DNA of 64,000 nucleotides, taken from Ilumatobacter sp963746265. GTDB lineage: Bacteria; Actinomycetota; Acidimicrobiia; Acidimicrobiales; Ilumatobacteraceae. Location: positions 1 through 64,000 of the forward strand of contig CAVVAM010000017.1 of NCBI GenBank assembly GCA_963746265.1, given 5' to 3'. The position numbers and the translations under genes were made by a program. Shown here piece by piece: positions 53,515 to 63,241 of the stretch (positions within the stretch are counted from its first letter, which is position 1; the number at the start of each line of letters is the position of its first letter). A model generated the notes under the pieces. It saw nothing but the letters and a program-made list of their open reading frames with translations. It was not told the origin of the DNA and searched no databases.

Positions 53515-54639
53515 TCAGATCGCCGGCGCCGCAGGTGGCCACGTCTCGAGGCGGGCGGCCCGAACGTGGCGGTAGCGGTCGAACAGCGTGATGATCAAGG
53601 TCAGCAGCAGAATGAAGAAGAGGGCGCCGCCCTCGTCGACCGGATCGTCGGACCGTCGCAGCAACCAGATGTAGCCGAGCGCAATGCCGACGTTGAGCAC
53701 CAGCATCACGAGGAACTCGCGGATGACCGAATCCCACGTCCATCCGCGTGACGACAGCCACTGGGTGACTGCGGCATTGACGATCACGATCACCGAGACC
53801 GCAAAGAGCACCCGCAGGAACGTGCCGTCGACGTCGGGGACGATCAAGGCGAAGATCACCGACACCAGGCCGGTCAAGGACACCTTCTCGAACAGGTCCC
53901 ACGTCAGCAGACGAGTCGGTCGGACGTATCCGGTCGGCGGGGGACCGATGTGAGCGTCGACATCGAAGCTGAACGGCCAATCGTGTGACGGCGCCTTGCG
54001 GAGTGCGTACCTGACGACGAACGCAACCGCGACGACCAGTACGGTCATCAGCCCGACGAACCACAGGTTCTCGCCGATCGCGTCGCCCCACGAGGTGTCG
54101 ACCGGCACGCCGAAGACGTCTTCCTTCATGAAGTCGGTGAAGTCGAGCTTGGCGATGTGCAACCACCATTCCTGGGGCAGCTTGATGAAGATCCAGATGA
54201 ACGCGGCGAGCCCGATCACCGCACGGTTGGTCAGCCGAGCCGGATTCCAGGCGAGCCGGATGGTCTCGTAGACGATGAAGAAGTACTCGAAGGTGTTCGG
54301 GAAGATGATCAGCACCGCGCGTTCCTGGGTCATCTCGAAGATCACGACGCCGACGAGGCGGTAATACCAGAGGAACATCGCCGTGTTCGCCGCGAACGGT
54401 GCCGCCCAGTTGCGCAGCGTCGACAGATAGGCGATGGCCAGATAGAAGACGTCGAGTGCCTTGTCGTAGCTCTGGTACCCGTCGAGGTTGAGATTCGTGT
54501 AGTTCTGGAAGATCGTCTGATCGGCTGCGTCGAGCACGAGACACGCGAGGATCGCCGGCAGCGGATACCGGAAGATGAGCAGCGGAATCCCGAGCCGACC
54601 CACGACCACAGCCAGGAAGATCACATCATCACCGCTCAT
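53515..54639 (-). CDS. Unidentified polytopic membrane protein
   Basis: A 374-residue protein with about 8-9 hydrophobic segments. The middle carries WWLHIAKLDFTDFMKEDVFG and the motif TYETIRLAWNPARLTNRAV-like loop. No transporter or enzyme family recognised. The start at 54639 was chosen because the first membrane segment begins there; the open frame upstream is arginine-rich. Function unknown. Confidence 0.75.
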   Translation of the reverse strand: MSGDDVIFLAVVVGRLGIPLLIFRYPLPAILACLVLDAADQTIFQNYTNLNLDGYQSYDKALDVFYLAIAYLSTLRNWAAPFAANTAMFLWYYRLVGVVIFEMTQERAVLIIFPNTFEYFFIVYETIRLAWNPARLTNRAVIGLAAFIWIFIKLPQEWWLHIAKLDFTDFMKEDVFGVPVDTSWGDAIGENLWFVGLMTVLVVAVAFVVRYALRKAPSHDWPFSFDVDAHIGPPPTGYVRPTRLLTWDLFEKVSLTGLVSVIFALIVPDVDGTFLRVLFAVSVIVIVNAAVTQWLSSRGWTWDSVIREFLVMLVLNVGIALGYIWLLRRSDDPVDEGGALFFILLLTLIITLFDRYRHVRAARLETWPPAAPAI

Positions 54640-54916
54640 GTCCCGACCTCCCTGCGCGTGCGGCCCGAACGACCGTCGCCCGGACGGGTGACAGCGTGCC
54701 ACATCAACGTCGTCCCGGACGGGATCGACGACCGATCCTCGGGGGCCGACGGCAGCGGCCGCGTCAAGCTGCATCGAGCCCTGCGACGAAACCGAGAAGG
54801 TCACCACGGTCCGCGAACTCGTGCGACGCGTTCGGCAGGTCTGTCGGGTGCCCAGCCGTACGGCGGTACCCTCGACCGCGCCGGCGCGCACGCGACCTCG
54901 GAGGACGGCGACGCAC

Positions 54917-55648
54917 ATGCGAGTGGTTTCGTGGAACATCCAGTACGGCATCGAGGCCGCGCTCGCCGCGAGCGAGATCGATGCGGCTCCCGAGATGCGC
55001 GACTTCGACGTGCTGCTGCTCCAGGAGATGGACGAGCCCGGCACGGTGACGATCGCCGAGGCGCTGGGGGCGAACTACGCCTACTCGAGCGCCGGTCCGC
55101 ACGCCAACACCGGACGCGACTTCGGCAACGCCGTGGTGACGAGGTGGCCGATCCGTCGGAGTGCCGAGGTTCCGCTCCCCCACCGTGCATCGGTGAGTGG
55201 CCAACCGCGCAGCGCGACCCACGCTGTCGTCGGCGTCGGCGAGCACGAGCTGTCGGCGTACAGCGTCCACACCGAGATCCCGTCGCTGCGACTCGCCCGT
55301 AGGGTCGAGCAGTTCGCCACGGTGGCGAGGGATGCGAACCGGCACGCGATCGACCTCGTCGTGGTCGGCGGTGACTTCAACACGGTCACCCCTCGCGGTG
55401 TGCGAGCGCTGGTCGACACGATGCGCAGTGTCGGCCTCGAGAAGGTGTCGTCCGTGACGGCACCCTCCTACCGGCGTGGAGGGCGTGATCTCATCCTCGA
55501 CCATGTGTTCGCCGCCGGATTCGCCGGGTCGACCAGCGGGGTGGTCCACGGCACCACCGCGAGCGACCACGCCCCTGTGTGGGTGGAGCTCGGCTGGAGC
55601 GCCGACCGTTCGACACCAGATGGGGCCGGCTCGACCCGACCCTCCTGA
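54917..55648 (+). CDS. Endonuclease/exonuclease/phosphatase-family protein
   Basis: A 243-residue EEP-fold metal hydrolase: SWNIQYG (Asn), LLQEMDEP (Glu), VVGGDFNTV (Asp/Asn) and ASDHAPVWVEL (Asp-His) are all in place, so it should be active. Substrate could be DNA, a phosphoinositide-like lipid or another phosphodiester. ATG 54917 begins the fold. 89 bases before the second ligase gene. Confidence 0.88.
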   Translation: MRVVSWNIQYGIEAALAASEIDAAPEMRDFDVLLLQEMDEPGTVTIAEALGANYAYSSAGPHANTGRDFGNAVVTRWPIRRSAEVPLPHRASVSGQPRSATHAVVGVGEHELSAYSVHTEIPSLRLARRVEQFATVARDANRHAIDLVVVGGDFNTVTPRGVRALVDTMRSVGLEKVSSVTAPSYRRGGRDLILDHVFAAGFAGSTSGVVHGTTASDHAPVWVELGWSADRSTPDGAGSTRPS

Positions 55649-55737
55649 CCACGGACACGACCACGATCGGCCCGAAGGCCTCGCGTCTCGCCGCGATACG
55701 GTCGCTGATCAGGGACCAGTCCTGGAGGGAGCATCAG

Positions 55738-57546
55738 ATGAACGAGTACACGGGCCAGGGGGCCGTCGATGTCACGGCCGACGACAACGTGGTCGTCGCA
55801 CTGATCGACAACGACCGGCGGTGCCCCCAGCGGGCCGCACTGGCGTACCGCGAGGCGGACGAGTTCGTCGACGTGTCGACGGCCGACTTCGTCGCGACCG
55901 TGCGTGCCCTGGCCAAGGGCCTGATCGGATCGGGCGTCCAGCCGGGCGACCGCGTGTGCATCTTCATGCCGTCGAGGATCGAGTTCACCTACCTCGACTA
56001 TGCGATCTGGTTCGCCGGTGCGACCACGGTGACCGTGTACGAGACGTCGTCGCCCGACCAGATCGAGTGGATCGTGGGTGACAGCGGAGCGATCGCGCTG
56101 GTGACGTCGACGACCGAGCTGGCCGGTCGCTATGCCACCGTCGCCGACCGCCTGCCCGACTGCCACCGCGTGTTCGTGGTCGACGAGGGTGGCCTCGACG
56201 ATCTCCGAGAGGCGGGCGCCGACGTGTCGGACGACACCCTGCAGAAGCGCATCGACGGCATCGCCCACGACCAGCTCGCGACATTGGTCTACACGTCGGG
56301 CACCACCGGGCGCCCCAAGGGCTGCATGGTCACGCACGGCAACCTGATCTGGGAGGTCCGCCAGGTGGTCGCCAAGATGCAGGAGCTCTTCCATCCGGGG
56401 GGCTCGACACTCATGTTCCTGCCCCTGGCCCACATCCTCGCCAGAGTCGTCCAGGTCGGATGTGTCACCCAGGGGGTCAAGATCGGCTACTCGACCGGGA
56501 TCGCACGCCTCGTGCCCGAGCTCGAGATCCTCCGGCCGAACTGGGTGTTCGCCGTCCCGCGCGTGTTCGAGAAGATCTTCAACACCGCCCAGGGCAAGAG
56601 CGGACAGGGCCTTCGACGCAAGTTGTTCGACCGTGCGGTCGAGGTCGCCATCCGGTACTCGAAGGAGTCCGTGGCGGGCGCGGTCAGCCGAAGCGTCAGG
56701 CTGCAGCGCGCCGCGTTCGACCCGCTCGTGTACGCCAAGTTGCGGTCGGCACTCGGAGGCAACATCGATTTCGCGATCTCGGGAGGAGCCCCGCTCGGCG
56801 AACGACTCGGTCACTTCTTCCACGGGGCCGGTGTCCTCGTCCTCGAGGGTTACGGGCTCACCGAGACGACCGCAGCCGCCACCATCAACACACCCGACGA
56901 GTTCGTGATCGGGTCGGTCGGCCGACCCGTGCCGGGAGCGAGCGTCAAGATCGCCGACGACGGCGAGATCCTGCTCGCGGGCGGGATGGTCTTCGACGGG
57001 TACTGGCGCAACGACGAGGCGACCGCGGAGTCATTGCGAGACGACGGCTGGTTCGCCACCGGCGACATCGGTGAGATCGACGACGAGGGCTACCTCCGCA
57101 TCACCGGCCGCAAGAAGGAACTGATCGTGACCGCTGCCGGCAAGAACGTCGCCCCGGCGTTGCTCGAAGATGCCATTCGGGCACACCCACTGGTGAGCCA
57201 GGCACTCGTGATGGGGGATCAACGCCCGTTCATCGCGGCACTCGTCACACTCGACGTCGAGGAGTTGACCAAGTGGGCCGAGGCCCACGGTGCACACGTG
57301 TCGAGCGCCGGCGAGCTCACCCGAGAACTGCTCGACGACGAGCGACAGGCGCTGCGCAACGAGGTCCAGACGGCCATCGACCGGGCCAACGCCCAGGTCA
57401 GCCGTGCGGAGAGCGTCCGCGAGTTCCGTATCCTCCGCCACGACTTCACCGTCGAATCGGGCGAGCTCACCCCGACGCTCAAGTTGCGCCGTGAGATCGT
57501 GCTCGAGCGACAGACCGAGGTGGTGGCGTCGATCTACGGCGACTGA
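55738..57546 (+). CDS. Long-chain acyl-CoA synthetase (AMP-forming), second copy
   Basis: A 602-residue ligase related to the one at 47917. YTSGTTGRPKGCM at about 184, EGYGLTETTAAATIN and GDIGEIDDEGYLRITGRKKE mark the adenylate-forming core, and the catalytic Lys region follows near the C-terminus. GGAGGG lies 8 bases before ATG 55738. The pair suggests two fatty or branched acid substrates; specificity cannot be read from sequence alone. Confidence 0.93.
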   Translation: MNEYTGQGAVDVTADDNVVVALIDNDRRCPQRAALAYREADEFVDVSTADFVATVRALAKGLIGSGVQPGDRVCIFMPSRIEFTYLDYAIWFAGATTVTVYETSSPDQIEWIVGDSGAIALVTSTTELAGRYATVADRLPDCHRVFVVDEGGLDDLREAGADVSDDTLQKRIDGIAHDQLATLVYTSGTTGRPKGCMVTHGNLIWEVRQVVAKMQELFHPGGSTLMFLPLAHILARVVQVGCVTQGVKIGYSTGIARLVPELEILRPNWVFAVPRVFEKIFNTAQGKSGQGLRRKLFDRAVEVAIRYSKESVAGAVSRSVRLQRAAFDPLVYAKLRSALGGNIDFAISGGAPLGERLGHFFHGAGVLVLEGYGLTETTAAATINTPDEFVIGSVGRPVPGASVKIADDGEILLAGGMVFDGYWRNDEATAESLRDDGWFATGDIGEIDDEGYLRITGRKKELIVTAAGKNVAPALLEDAIRAHPLVSQALVMGDQRPFIAALVTLDVEELTKWAEAHGAHVSSAGELTRELLDDERQALRNEVQTAIDRANAQVSRAESVREFRILRHDFTVESGELTPTLKLRREIVLERQTEVVASIYGD

Positions 57547-58019
57547 GGTAGCGCCGGCATCGGCGGCACGCCCCCACATCTGGAAAACCACGGCAGGCCT
57601 GACGATCGACCGGTACGACACCCGCGGACCTTCCACTCTCGGTGTCGGGCGTCGTGCAGCCGTCCACGGTGTTCCGACCCTCGACCGGGTACGCGAGCAT
57701 CGCCCAGTCCGTGGTCACCCGTGCCCGCGGTCGCGAGGTGACCTTCCGGCAGAGCGCTCGCACCGCCAGACGAGCCCGCCCAACAGTGTCCGTGCCGACT
57801 GCGCGCGCTGTCGGGCGGGTGCTCGAGATCGTCGTCGACCGACACGAGCGCTAGGCGTGGAAGATCGAACAGCAACAAGCGGCCACGAGTCGACGAGCGC
57901 TGCCGGCGGGTGACGCTGGGGTCGCCGTCGACACTCGGCCGCTGCGACCACCTGCCCGAGACGCGTCGGACTGGGGTCGATTGACCCTGACGGGCGGGTG
58001 TGGGTCCGAGATGTTGAGG
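57547..58019. other. About 470 bp without a supported gene
   Basis: Frames on both strands are arginine-rich and lack family motifs. Likely decayed sequence joined to the broken gene that follows. Confidence 0.4.
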
Positions 58020-58437
58020 TGGAGGAGGGAGGCGAGCGCGTCGACCCGTTGCTTGAGCCGGGTGCTCGGCGTTCCGCTGCTGCTGGTCGACTGTGGTGAT
58101 GGAGGTTCCGTCGAGGAGACGACGCCGACGACCGTCGCGGTGGCGGTCGGTGCGCCCTTCGAGTTGGAGAGCGCGGATTTGCCCGACTCGGAGGCGTCGT
58201 TGGCCGCGCTGTTCGATGCATTGCCTGATGAGGTCGCCGGCGTCCATCGGCGTCCCTCGGCGGCCCGATGGCGGAGCAGCGGCCGAGTTCGAGGATGGCA
58301 GCGGACTGGATGCGATGCTGCAACCCGGCTCAGGGCTGGTCACGTCGATCTCGTCGTTCGCCGATGAGCCATCTGCGGACCGCCGCTCGATGACCTCAGC
58401 CATGGCGATGGCGACGTCACCCACTATCGATGTCTGA
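58020..58437 (+). pseudogene. Possible broken lipoprotein-like gene
   Basis: One frame reads VLGVPLLLVDCGDGGSVEET, a signal-peptide/lipobox-like start with an acidic linker, then FELESADLPDSEASLAALFD. After about 58240 a second frame reads EFEDGSGLDAMLQPGSGLVT. This looks like one secreted protein split by a frameshift. No family assigned. Confidence 0.35.
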
Positions 58438-58451
58438 TCGTCTGTAGGGCT

Positions 58452-59090
58452 GTGACAGCCATCGAAATACCGCACGAAACGACACGTCGCAAGCGGTTCG
58501 TGCGAGGGCTGTGCCACTGGTGGCCCGTGCCGACGTTCGTCGCCATCAGTGTTGCCGCTCAGACGTGCTTCGCGTCGCGCTACGACGTTGGCGGCCACGC
58601 CGCTGAACATCTCGGGAGCGCCTCGGCACCATTCATGGCAGCCGCGACGATCGGCATCCTCTTCTGGGCGACACCTCGAGCGTTTCGTCAGGTCGACGTG
58701 GTGCTCGCCGCGGCGGCATGGTTCGCGATGACCGTGGTGGTGATGATCGGGAATCTTCGTGTCGTCGACGATCTCGTCCAGGCAGGCTACGGCTTCACGC
58801 CCACGAGCACGGTGCCCGATGTCGCCGATCACTCGCTGGCGAACTCGTCGATCTGGTGGGCGGTGGCGGCCGCTTTGGTTCTCGTGGCGGCGTTCCGCTG
58901 GCGACATCACATCGGCGATGCCGCAACCGTGGGTGCCTGTGTCGCGATGATCTTCCCACCGTGGATGATTCCCGGCGCGGGGGTGCTCGTGCTCACGGTT
59001 GTCCGATGTGTCGCACGCGGACGAGAGCGGCGGAGCCATCAACTCCGAGCTCTGGCTGACCACGCTCGGGCCCCGGCAACGAAACGTTGA
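58452..59090 (+). CDS. Four-segment membrane protein of unknown function
   Basis: A 212-residue protein with about four hydrophobic segments (PVPTFVAISVAAQTCFA, AATIGILFWATP, VVLAAAAWFAMTVVVMIG, SIWWAVAAALVLVAAF plus a final WMIPGAGVLVLTVVRC). GTG start at 58452. Basic C-terminus. No family recognised. Confidence 0.7.
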   Translation: MTAIEIPHETTRRKRFVRGLCHWWPVPTFVAISVAAQTCFASRYDVGGHAAEHLGSASAPFMAAATIGILFWATPRAFRQVDVVLAAAAWFAMTVVVMIGNLRVVDDLVQAGYGFTPTSTVPDVADHSLANSSIWWAVAAALVLVAAFRWRHHIGDAATVGACVAMIFPPWMIPGAGVLVLTVVRCVARGRERRSHQLRALADHARAPATKR

Positions 59091-59175
59091 CAGCGCGAGC
59101 GGCTCGCGGATTCTCGGACGGGTGGCCGCCCGCGGCCGTATCGTACTGGACGGCTCGACGGGCCTGTGACTCCGT

Positions 59176-59907
59176 TCACCCCAGGAGGGCGAGGTCCCTG
59201 CGGACGTAGCGCAGGTGCGCCCACTCCTCCTCGAGGATCACGCGCACGCAGTCACCGACAGTGGGATGCCAGTCCCCGCCGCCCCACGGGTTGTCGCGCT
59301 CCTCGGCGAGCAGCTCCGGCGTGGCAGTCGCCAGGAAGTCGGTCACCAACTGCTGCCGCTCGGCTCGCACCCCGAGGATGTCCTCGAACACCGGCGCGTC
59401 GGCCCGGAAGATCGACATGTCGAAGCCCATCTCGGCTGCACCAGTGAAGATCTGGCCGATCTCGTGGAACGGCTGCTCGATCCCCATGATCCCGCCGCGG
59501 AGCCAGGCGTCGGTTGCCAGCACGAGATGACGCAGGGTCTGGGCCAGCGACCACTCGTCCTCGACGTGGGCGTCTACCAGTTCCGGGGGCGTGTTCGTCA
59601 CCGTCGTCTCCCACGCGGCCTGCACCGCCACCCAACCGTCCCGCATTCCCTCGGGCGTCTGCGCCTTCTGCAGCTCGCGGCCGGGGAACTGCCGGTTGAG
59701 CTCGGCGTCGACGAACGGCACCACGTCGACGCCGTTGACGATGAGGCTGCCGAAGAACAGGTCATGGCTGTCGATGTCGAGCCCGCCCACGTCAACGCTG
59801 CGCATCGTCACCCCGCTGACGTCGCACGATCTCAGGGTGGCGCCCCGAAAGCTCGTCCTGACGAACGTCGCGCCTTCGAACTCCTGGGTACCGGAATTGA
59901 CCGTCAT
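59176..59907 (-). CDS. DinB-like protein with N-terminal pentapeptide repeats
   Basis: A 243-residue fusion. Residues 8-50 are about eight pentapeptide repeats (FEGATFVRTSFRGATLRSCD, then VSGVTMRSVDVGGLDI). About 85-243 is a DinB_2 four-helix bundle with WSLAQTLRHLVLATDAW and the late metal His in EEWAHLRYVRRDL, as in mycothiol- and bacillithiol-dependent or related metalloenzymes. The catalytic role is not evident from sequence. Confidence 0.82.
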   Translation of the reverse strand: MTVNSGTQEFEGATFVRTSFRGATLRSCDVSGVTMRSVDVGGLDIDSHDLFFGSLIVNGVDVVPFVDAELNRQFPGRELQKAQTPEGMRDGWVAVQAAWETTVTNTPPELVDAHVEDEWSLAQTLRHLVLATDAWLRGGIMGIEQPFHEIGQIFTGAAEMGFDMSIFRADAPVFEDILGVRAERQQLVTDFLATATPELLAEERDNPWGGGDWHPTVGDCVRVILEEEWAHLRYVRRDLALLG

Positions 59908-60701
59908 TCCTGCATTCTGCCCGTCGACGATGACAGTTCGTAGCCCTTGCGCTGCCCGCTATCCGGCACGGCCGAGCGATGCGCGTCGAGCGGTATCGGC
60001 GCGCATGCCGACGATACGCATTTCCGAGCGGCTTGAACCGAGCGGGTCGTGAGGATAGCGAGTGGTCAGAGGGCTTTCGCTCGGTAGTTGTTCTGATCGT
60101 TGGGCGTGCTGTCGTCAGCAGGTCCGGTGGTGTCTGCCTTCCCGCGCATGGGTGAGCCCGCAGATGCCGCCCACCCCAAACAGAAGTTCAGTTGGCTGGT
60201 GGCTGGATGTTGATGTCTGCGCCGAAGTCGTAGAACGTCGTGGTGGTCGTTCCGTAGCTCGGGTCGACGCCGGTGATCTGTTGGATGACGATCGCTCGAA
60301 GCGATCGCTGCGATCAGCGAGGCCTGCGCTGACAACGTGGCGTCTCAGTGAGTCTCCGCAATGTGCGGCGACGTCGAAGACGGCATCAGACAGATCGACA
60401 CCCCGGCCGGCATGGTCTGCCTCGACCGCCGTCGGCTCACGCGACAGGCGTGGCTTCGTGGCCCTCGACTCGCGACCGCGGTCCGGGATTTCGAATCAGT
60501 GCGACATCGCTTCGGTCTTTGAACGCGCCTCCATCACGGCCCGACAGGTGATCGATATCGCTCGACTGCCGAGCGCAGTGACGTTCCGACCGGACTCGGG
60601 GGACCCCAGAGCCGCGTCGGGTCATGACTTCACCCGGCACGGATGACAACTCGATGGTGTGCTTGGCAGTCGACGGCGATGCCGCGTTCTCGAAGCGATG
60701 G
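59908..60701. other. Decayed stretch, about 790 bp
   Basis: No intact gene. A minus-strand remnant at about 60310-60188 reads AIVIQQITGVDPSYGTTTTT and then FYDFGADINIQPPAN before a normal stop. It looks like the C-terminal end of a lost secreted protein. A stop codon interrupts the frame just upstream. Confidence 0.4.
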
Positions 60702-61073
60702 TTATGGCAGCTGTTGGAGGGTCCAGGTGTTGCCGTCGGGATCGTCGAATCCCGCCATTCGGACCCCGCCTCCGAAGTCGGCAACCGCGTCGACGTCAAC
60801 ACCTCGATCGACCAGCATCTGTCGAGCCGCGTCGATGTCGTCGACGACGAGGTGGAGACCGCGGACCGAGCCAGGTTCAGCAGACGATCCTGGCAGTCCC
60901 TGCCCGAGAACGATCGAGCACGATGAACCGCTCGGGGTCAGCTGGACGACGCGGACACCATCTGCGGGCGAGACGTCGTGGTCGAGGCCGAATCCGACGC
61001 GCTCGACGTAGAACGCCTTCGCTCTGTCGACGGACTCCACGGGGATCGGGACCAGTTCGAGCCGCATCTCCAT
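60702..61073 (-). CDS. VOC-family protein
   Basis: A 123-residue VOC-fold protein: LVPIPVESVDRAKAFYVERV at the start, GLHLVVDDIDAARQMLVDRG in the middle and MAGFDDPDGNTWTLQQLP at the end, with typical metal-site positions. Second VOC protein of the window, not closely similar to the one at 8225. ATG 61073 was chosen. Function unknown. Confidence 0.85.
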   Translation of the reverse strand: MEMRLELVPIPVESVDRAKAFYVERVGFGLDHDVSPADGVRVVQLTPSGSSCSIVLGQGLPGSSAEPGSVRGLHLVVDDIDAARQMLVDRGVDVDAVADFGGGVRMAGFDDPDGNTWTLQQLP

Positions 61074-61217
61074 GCCGACACGGTACGCGAACCGCCGGTC
61101 CTCGACCTGACGTTGCGCCGCTCGGTCGAGCACTCACCTGCCGAAATGGCGAATCGGAGAGATCTGGCGAGAGCGACGTGGATCAGGCCCTCGATCTCGC
61201 GCCTGCGATCGTGCAGC

Positions 61218-61562
61218 ATGGCAGACGTGCCGTTCGATCCCGAAGTCGTCGCACGCGTCCGCGAGTGCCTCAACACACTCGAGGTCCGCGAGGTTGCGAT
61301 GTTCGGCGGCCGCTCCTTCATGGTCCACGATCAGCTCGCCGTCGCTGCGGCGTCCGACGGCTCGCTGCTGCTTCGCTGTGCACCTGACCAGCTCGACCGG
61401 CTCCTTCAGCGAGACGGCGCGCAACCTGCTGAGATGCGGGGCACAACCATGAGCCCGGGCTGGATCCGAGTCGACGTCGACGCCCTGGAAGATGACGACG
61501 TTCTGCGACAGTGGATCGACGACGCCGTCACCTACTCCGACCATCGAGCCTCTCGCAACTGA
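61218..61562 (+). CDS. TfoX N-terminal-domain protein
   Basis: A 114-residue protein matching the TfoX_N domain: VREVAMFGGRSFMVHDQLAV and LLRCAPDQLDRLLQ. In proteobacteria full TfoX regulates competence; stand-alone TfoX_N proteins in actinobacteria have no settled role. Upstream of the IS110 insertion. Confidence 0.82.
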   Translation: MADVPFDPEVVARVRECLNTLEVREVAMFGGRSFMVHDQLAVAAASDGSLLLRCAPDQLDRLLQRDGAQPAEMRGTTMSPGWIRVDVDALEDDDVLRQWIDDAVTYSDHRASRN

Positions 61563-61741
61563 CCACATCGCGAGGCTCGCCCGCCGAACACCGCCTCATC
61601 GTCGATCAATATCGAGCGATCGACCGCTCGCGGTCGTGATGCCATGTGGAGCTGGTGGGGAGCGTGGAGCCCCCTCGCTCTGGTTGGTCCTCGGGTGAAG
61701 ACTCGAGGTGCTGAACCAATCCAGTGAGCGAGGAGGCTCTG
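61563..61741 (+). ncRNA. Candidate bridge-RNA region of the IS110 element
   Basis: Non-coding leader between the TfoX gene and the transposase. It contains paired arms GAGCG...CGCTC (about 61657-61678) and further short stems, a plausible folded transcript. IS110 elements make a bridge RNA from this position. The fold and loops are not verified here. Confidence 0.4.
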
Positions 61742-62752
61742 ATGGGATCGTACGTGGGGATAGACCTGCACCGGCGACGCTCGGTCGTGGTGGTGCTGAA
61801 CGAGGCCGGTGATCGGGTGTCGTGGTCGCGGATCGACAACACGCCGGCCGAGTTGGCTCGCGAGTTGACCGCCGCGGGCACGGATGCGGAAGTGGCGATC
61901 GAGGCCACGTGGGGCTGGTACTGGGCGGCCGATGTGATCGCCGAGTGCGGTCATCGGCTGCACCTGGCGCATCCGTTGGGGATCGCCGCATATGAGAACC
62001 GACGGGTCAAGAACGACATCGCAGACGCGACGTTGCTGGCGGATCTGTTGCGGATGGGTCGCCTACCAGAAGCGTGGATCGCGCCGCCCGAGGTTCGTGA
62101 GCTACGTGAGGAGGTGCGGTATCGCCACAAGCTGTCGCGGCTGCGCGCCGGGCTGAAGTCTCAGGTGCATCAGGTGCTCGGCAAAGAAGGCGTGATCCCT
62201 GAGATCGGGGTGATCTGGGGTCCAGTCGGTCATCGCTGGCTGAACGAACTCGACCTCGCCGACGCGTACACCAACCGGGTCGAGTCGTTGCGCGATCTGA
62301 TCGAGGTCTACGACCGTGAGATCGACCACGCCGACGCTCGCATCCACCGCCGGCTGCGTGACGAGCCCGGCTACCAGGCGATCCAACACATCGGCGGGGT
62401 CGGCCACGTCCTCGCTGCGGTGTTTGTGGCCGAGATCGGAGACGTCACCCGGTTCAACAGTCCACGCCGGCTGTGTTCGTGGGCGGGGCTCACCCCACGA
62501 CTGCGCGAGTCCGACACCCACAGCCACTCGGGCCACATCACCAAACAAGGGTCGCGGCTCGTGCGGTGGGCGGCGATCGAAGCGGTCTCGAACCGGTTCT
62601 GCGAACGACGCCTCGCCGAAGTCAAGCTGCGCGTCGGTTCGCGACGCGGCGTCAACATCGGACGCGTCGCCGCCGGACGCCATCTCCTCACGCTCGTCTA
62701 CTACGGCATGCGCGACGGCGAGATCCGCTGTCTCACATCCGACGCAGCGTGA
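61742..62752 (+). CDS. IS110-family DEDD transposase
   Basis: A 336-residue recombinase. N-terminal RuvC-like domain with VGIDLH (D8), AIEATWGWYW (Glu) and NDIADATLLADLL (Asp pair), then a helical linker, then the Tnp domain with GGVGHVLAAVFVAEIGD, CSWAGLTP and the Ser region SHSGHITKQGSRLVRW. All DEDD and Ser residues are present. ATG 61742 was preferred over an upstream frame extension of six codons. Probably active. Confidence 0.93.
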   Translation: MGSYVGIDLHRRRSVVVVLNEAGDRVSWSRIDNTPAELARELTAAGTDAEVAIEATWGWYWAADVIAECGHRLHLAHPLGIAAYENRRVKNDIADATLLADLLRMGRLPEAWIAPPEVRELREEVRYRHKLSRLRAGLKSQVHQVLGKEGVIPEIGVIWGPVGHRWLNELDLADAYTNRVESLRDLIEVYDREIDHADARIHRRLRDEPGYQAIQHIGGVGHVLAAVFVAEIGDVTRFNSPRRLCSWAGLTPRLRESDTHSHSGHITKQGSRLVRWAAIEAVSNRFCERRLAEVKLRVGSRRGVNIGRVAAGRHLLTLVYYGMRDGEIRCLTSDAA

Positions 62753-63241
62753 GTCGGGCACGACCGGGCGCAGCTCGAAGTACGGCATGACCCGCTCTTG
62801 CGCGGTCGGCTCATGTGAGTGAGCTCGCCCGGTCGTCACCGGACAGCTTCATGTCACCCCGCCAACCGGGGCGTGACGAAGGTATGCCCCAGGCACCCGA
62901 ACCCGATCGGGCTGCCACTGCCTCACCATCGAGGCCCTGAAGCCAGTCCACCCTGTGCCCTCCAGTCAGCCCGACCAAACCCCGAGAGGCACCGAACCAG
63001 GTTCCCGGTCGACCACGTTCAACGAGATCGACACGCCGGCGAACCCGACCATGCGCGCCCGCCACTCCGGGCCTCCGGCCCGGACCACCCCGTCACCTGC
63101 ACCAACGCCCTCTTGCGCGTTCAACGCTCCACAGGTATGCCGTACTGCTGAGCTTCTTGGCGACCGATCAGCCCTGCAATATGTCCCTTATGTGCGCCGT
63201 CGCCGGAACCTCGGGTGCAAGGCGCCGCGGACTGTCCGTGT
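62753..63241. other. About 490 bp after the IS110 gene, no supported gene
   Basis: The only structure seen is an inverted repeat of about 15 bp (CGACCGGGCGCAGCTC at 62761-62776; GAGCTCGCCCGGTCG at 62821-62835), which may end the transposase transcript or mark the IS end. Confidence 0.4.

Larger units (their letters stand above)
61563..62835 (+). mobile_element. IS110-family insertion sequence (ends not resolved)
   Basis: A single DEDD-type transposase gene flanked by non-coding sequence. IS110 elements usually lack terminal inverted repeats and leave no or short target duplications, so the ends cannot be fixed by eye. The coordinates given include the leader and the 3' inverted repeat at 62761-62776 / 62821-62835. 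Confidence 0.7.

Noticed and set aside
62811..63240. Gene between IS110 and the AlkZ-like gene
   Set aside because: Open frames there are proline- and arginine-rich without motifs or ribosome-binding sites.
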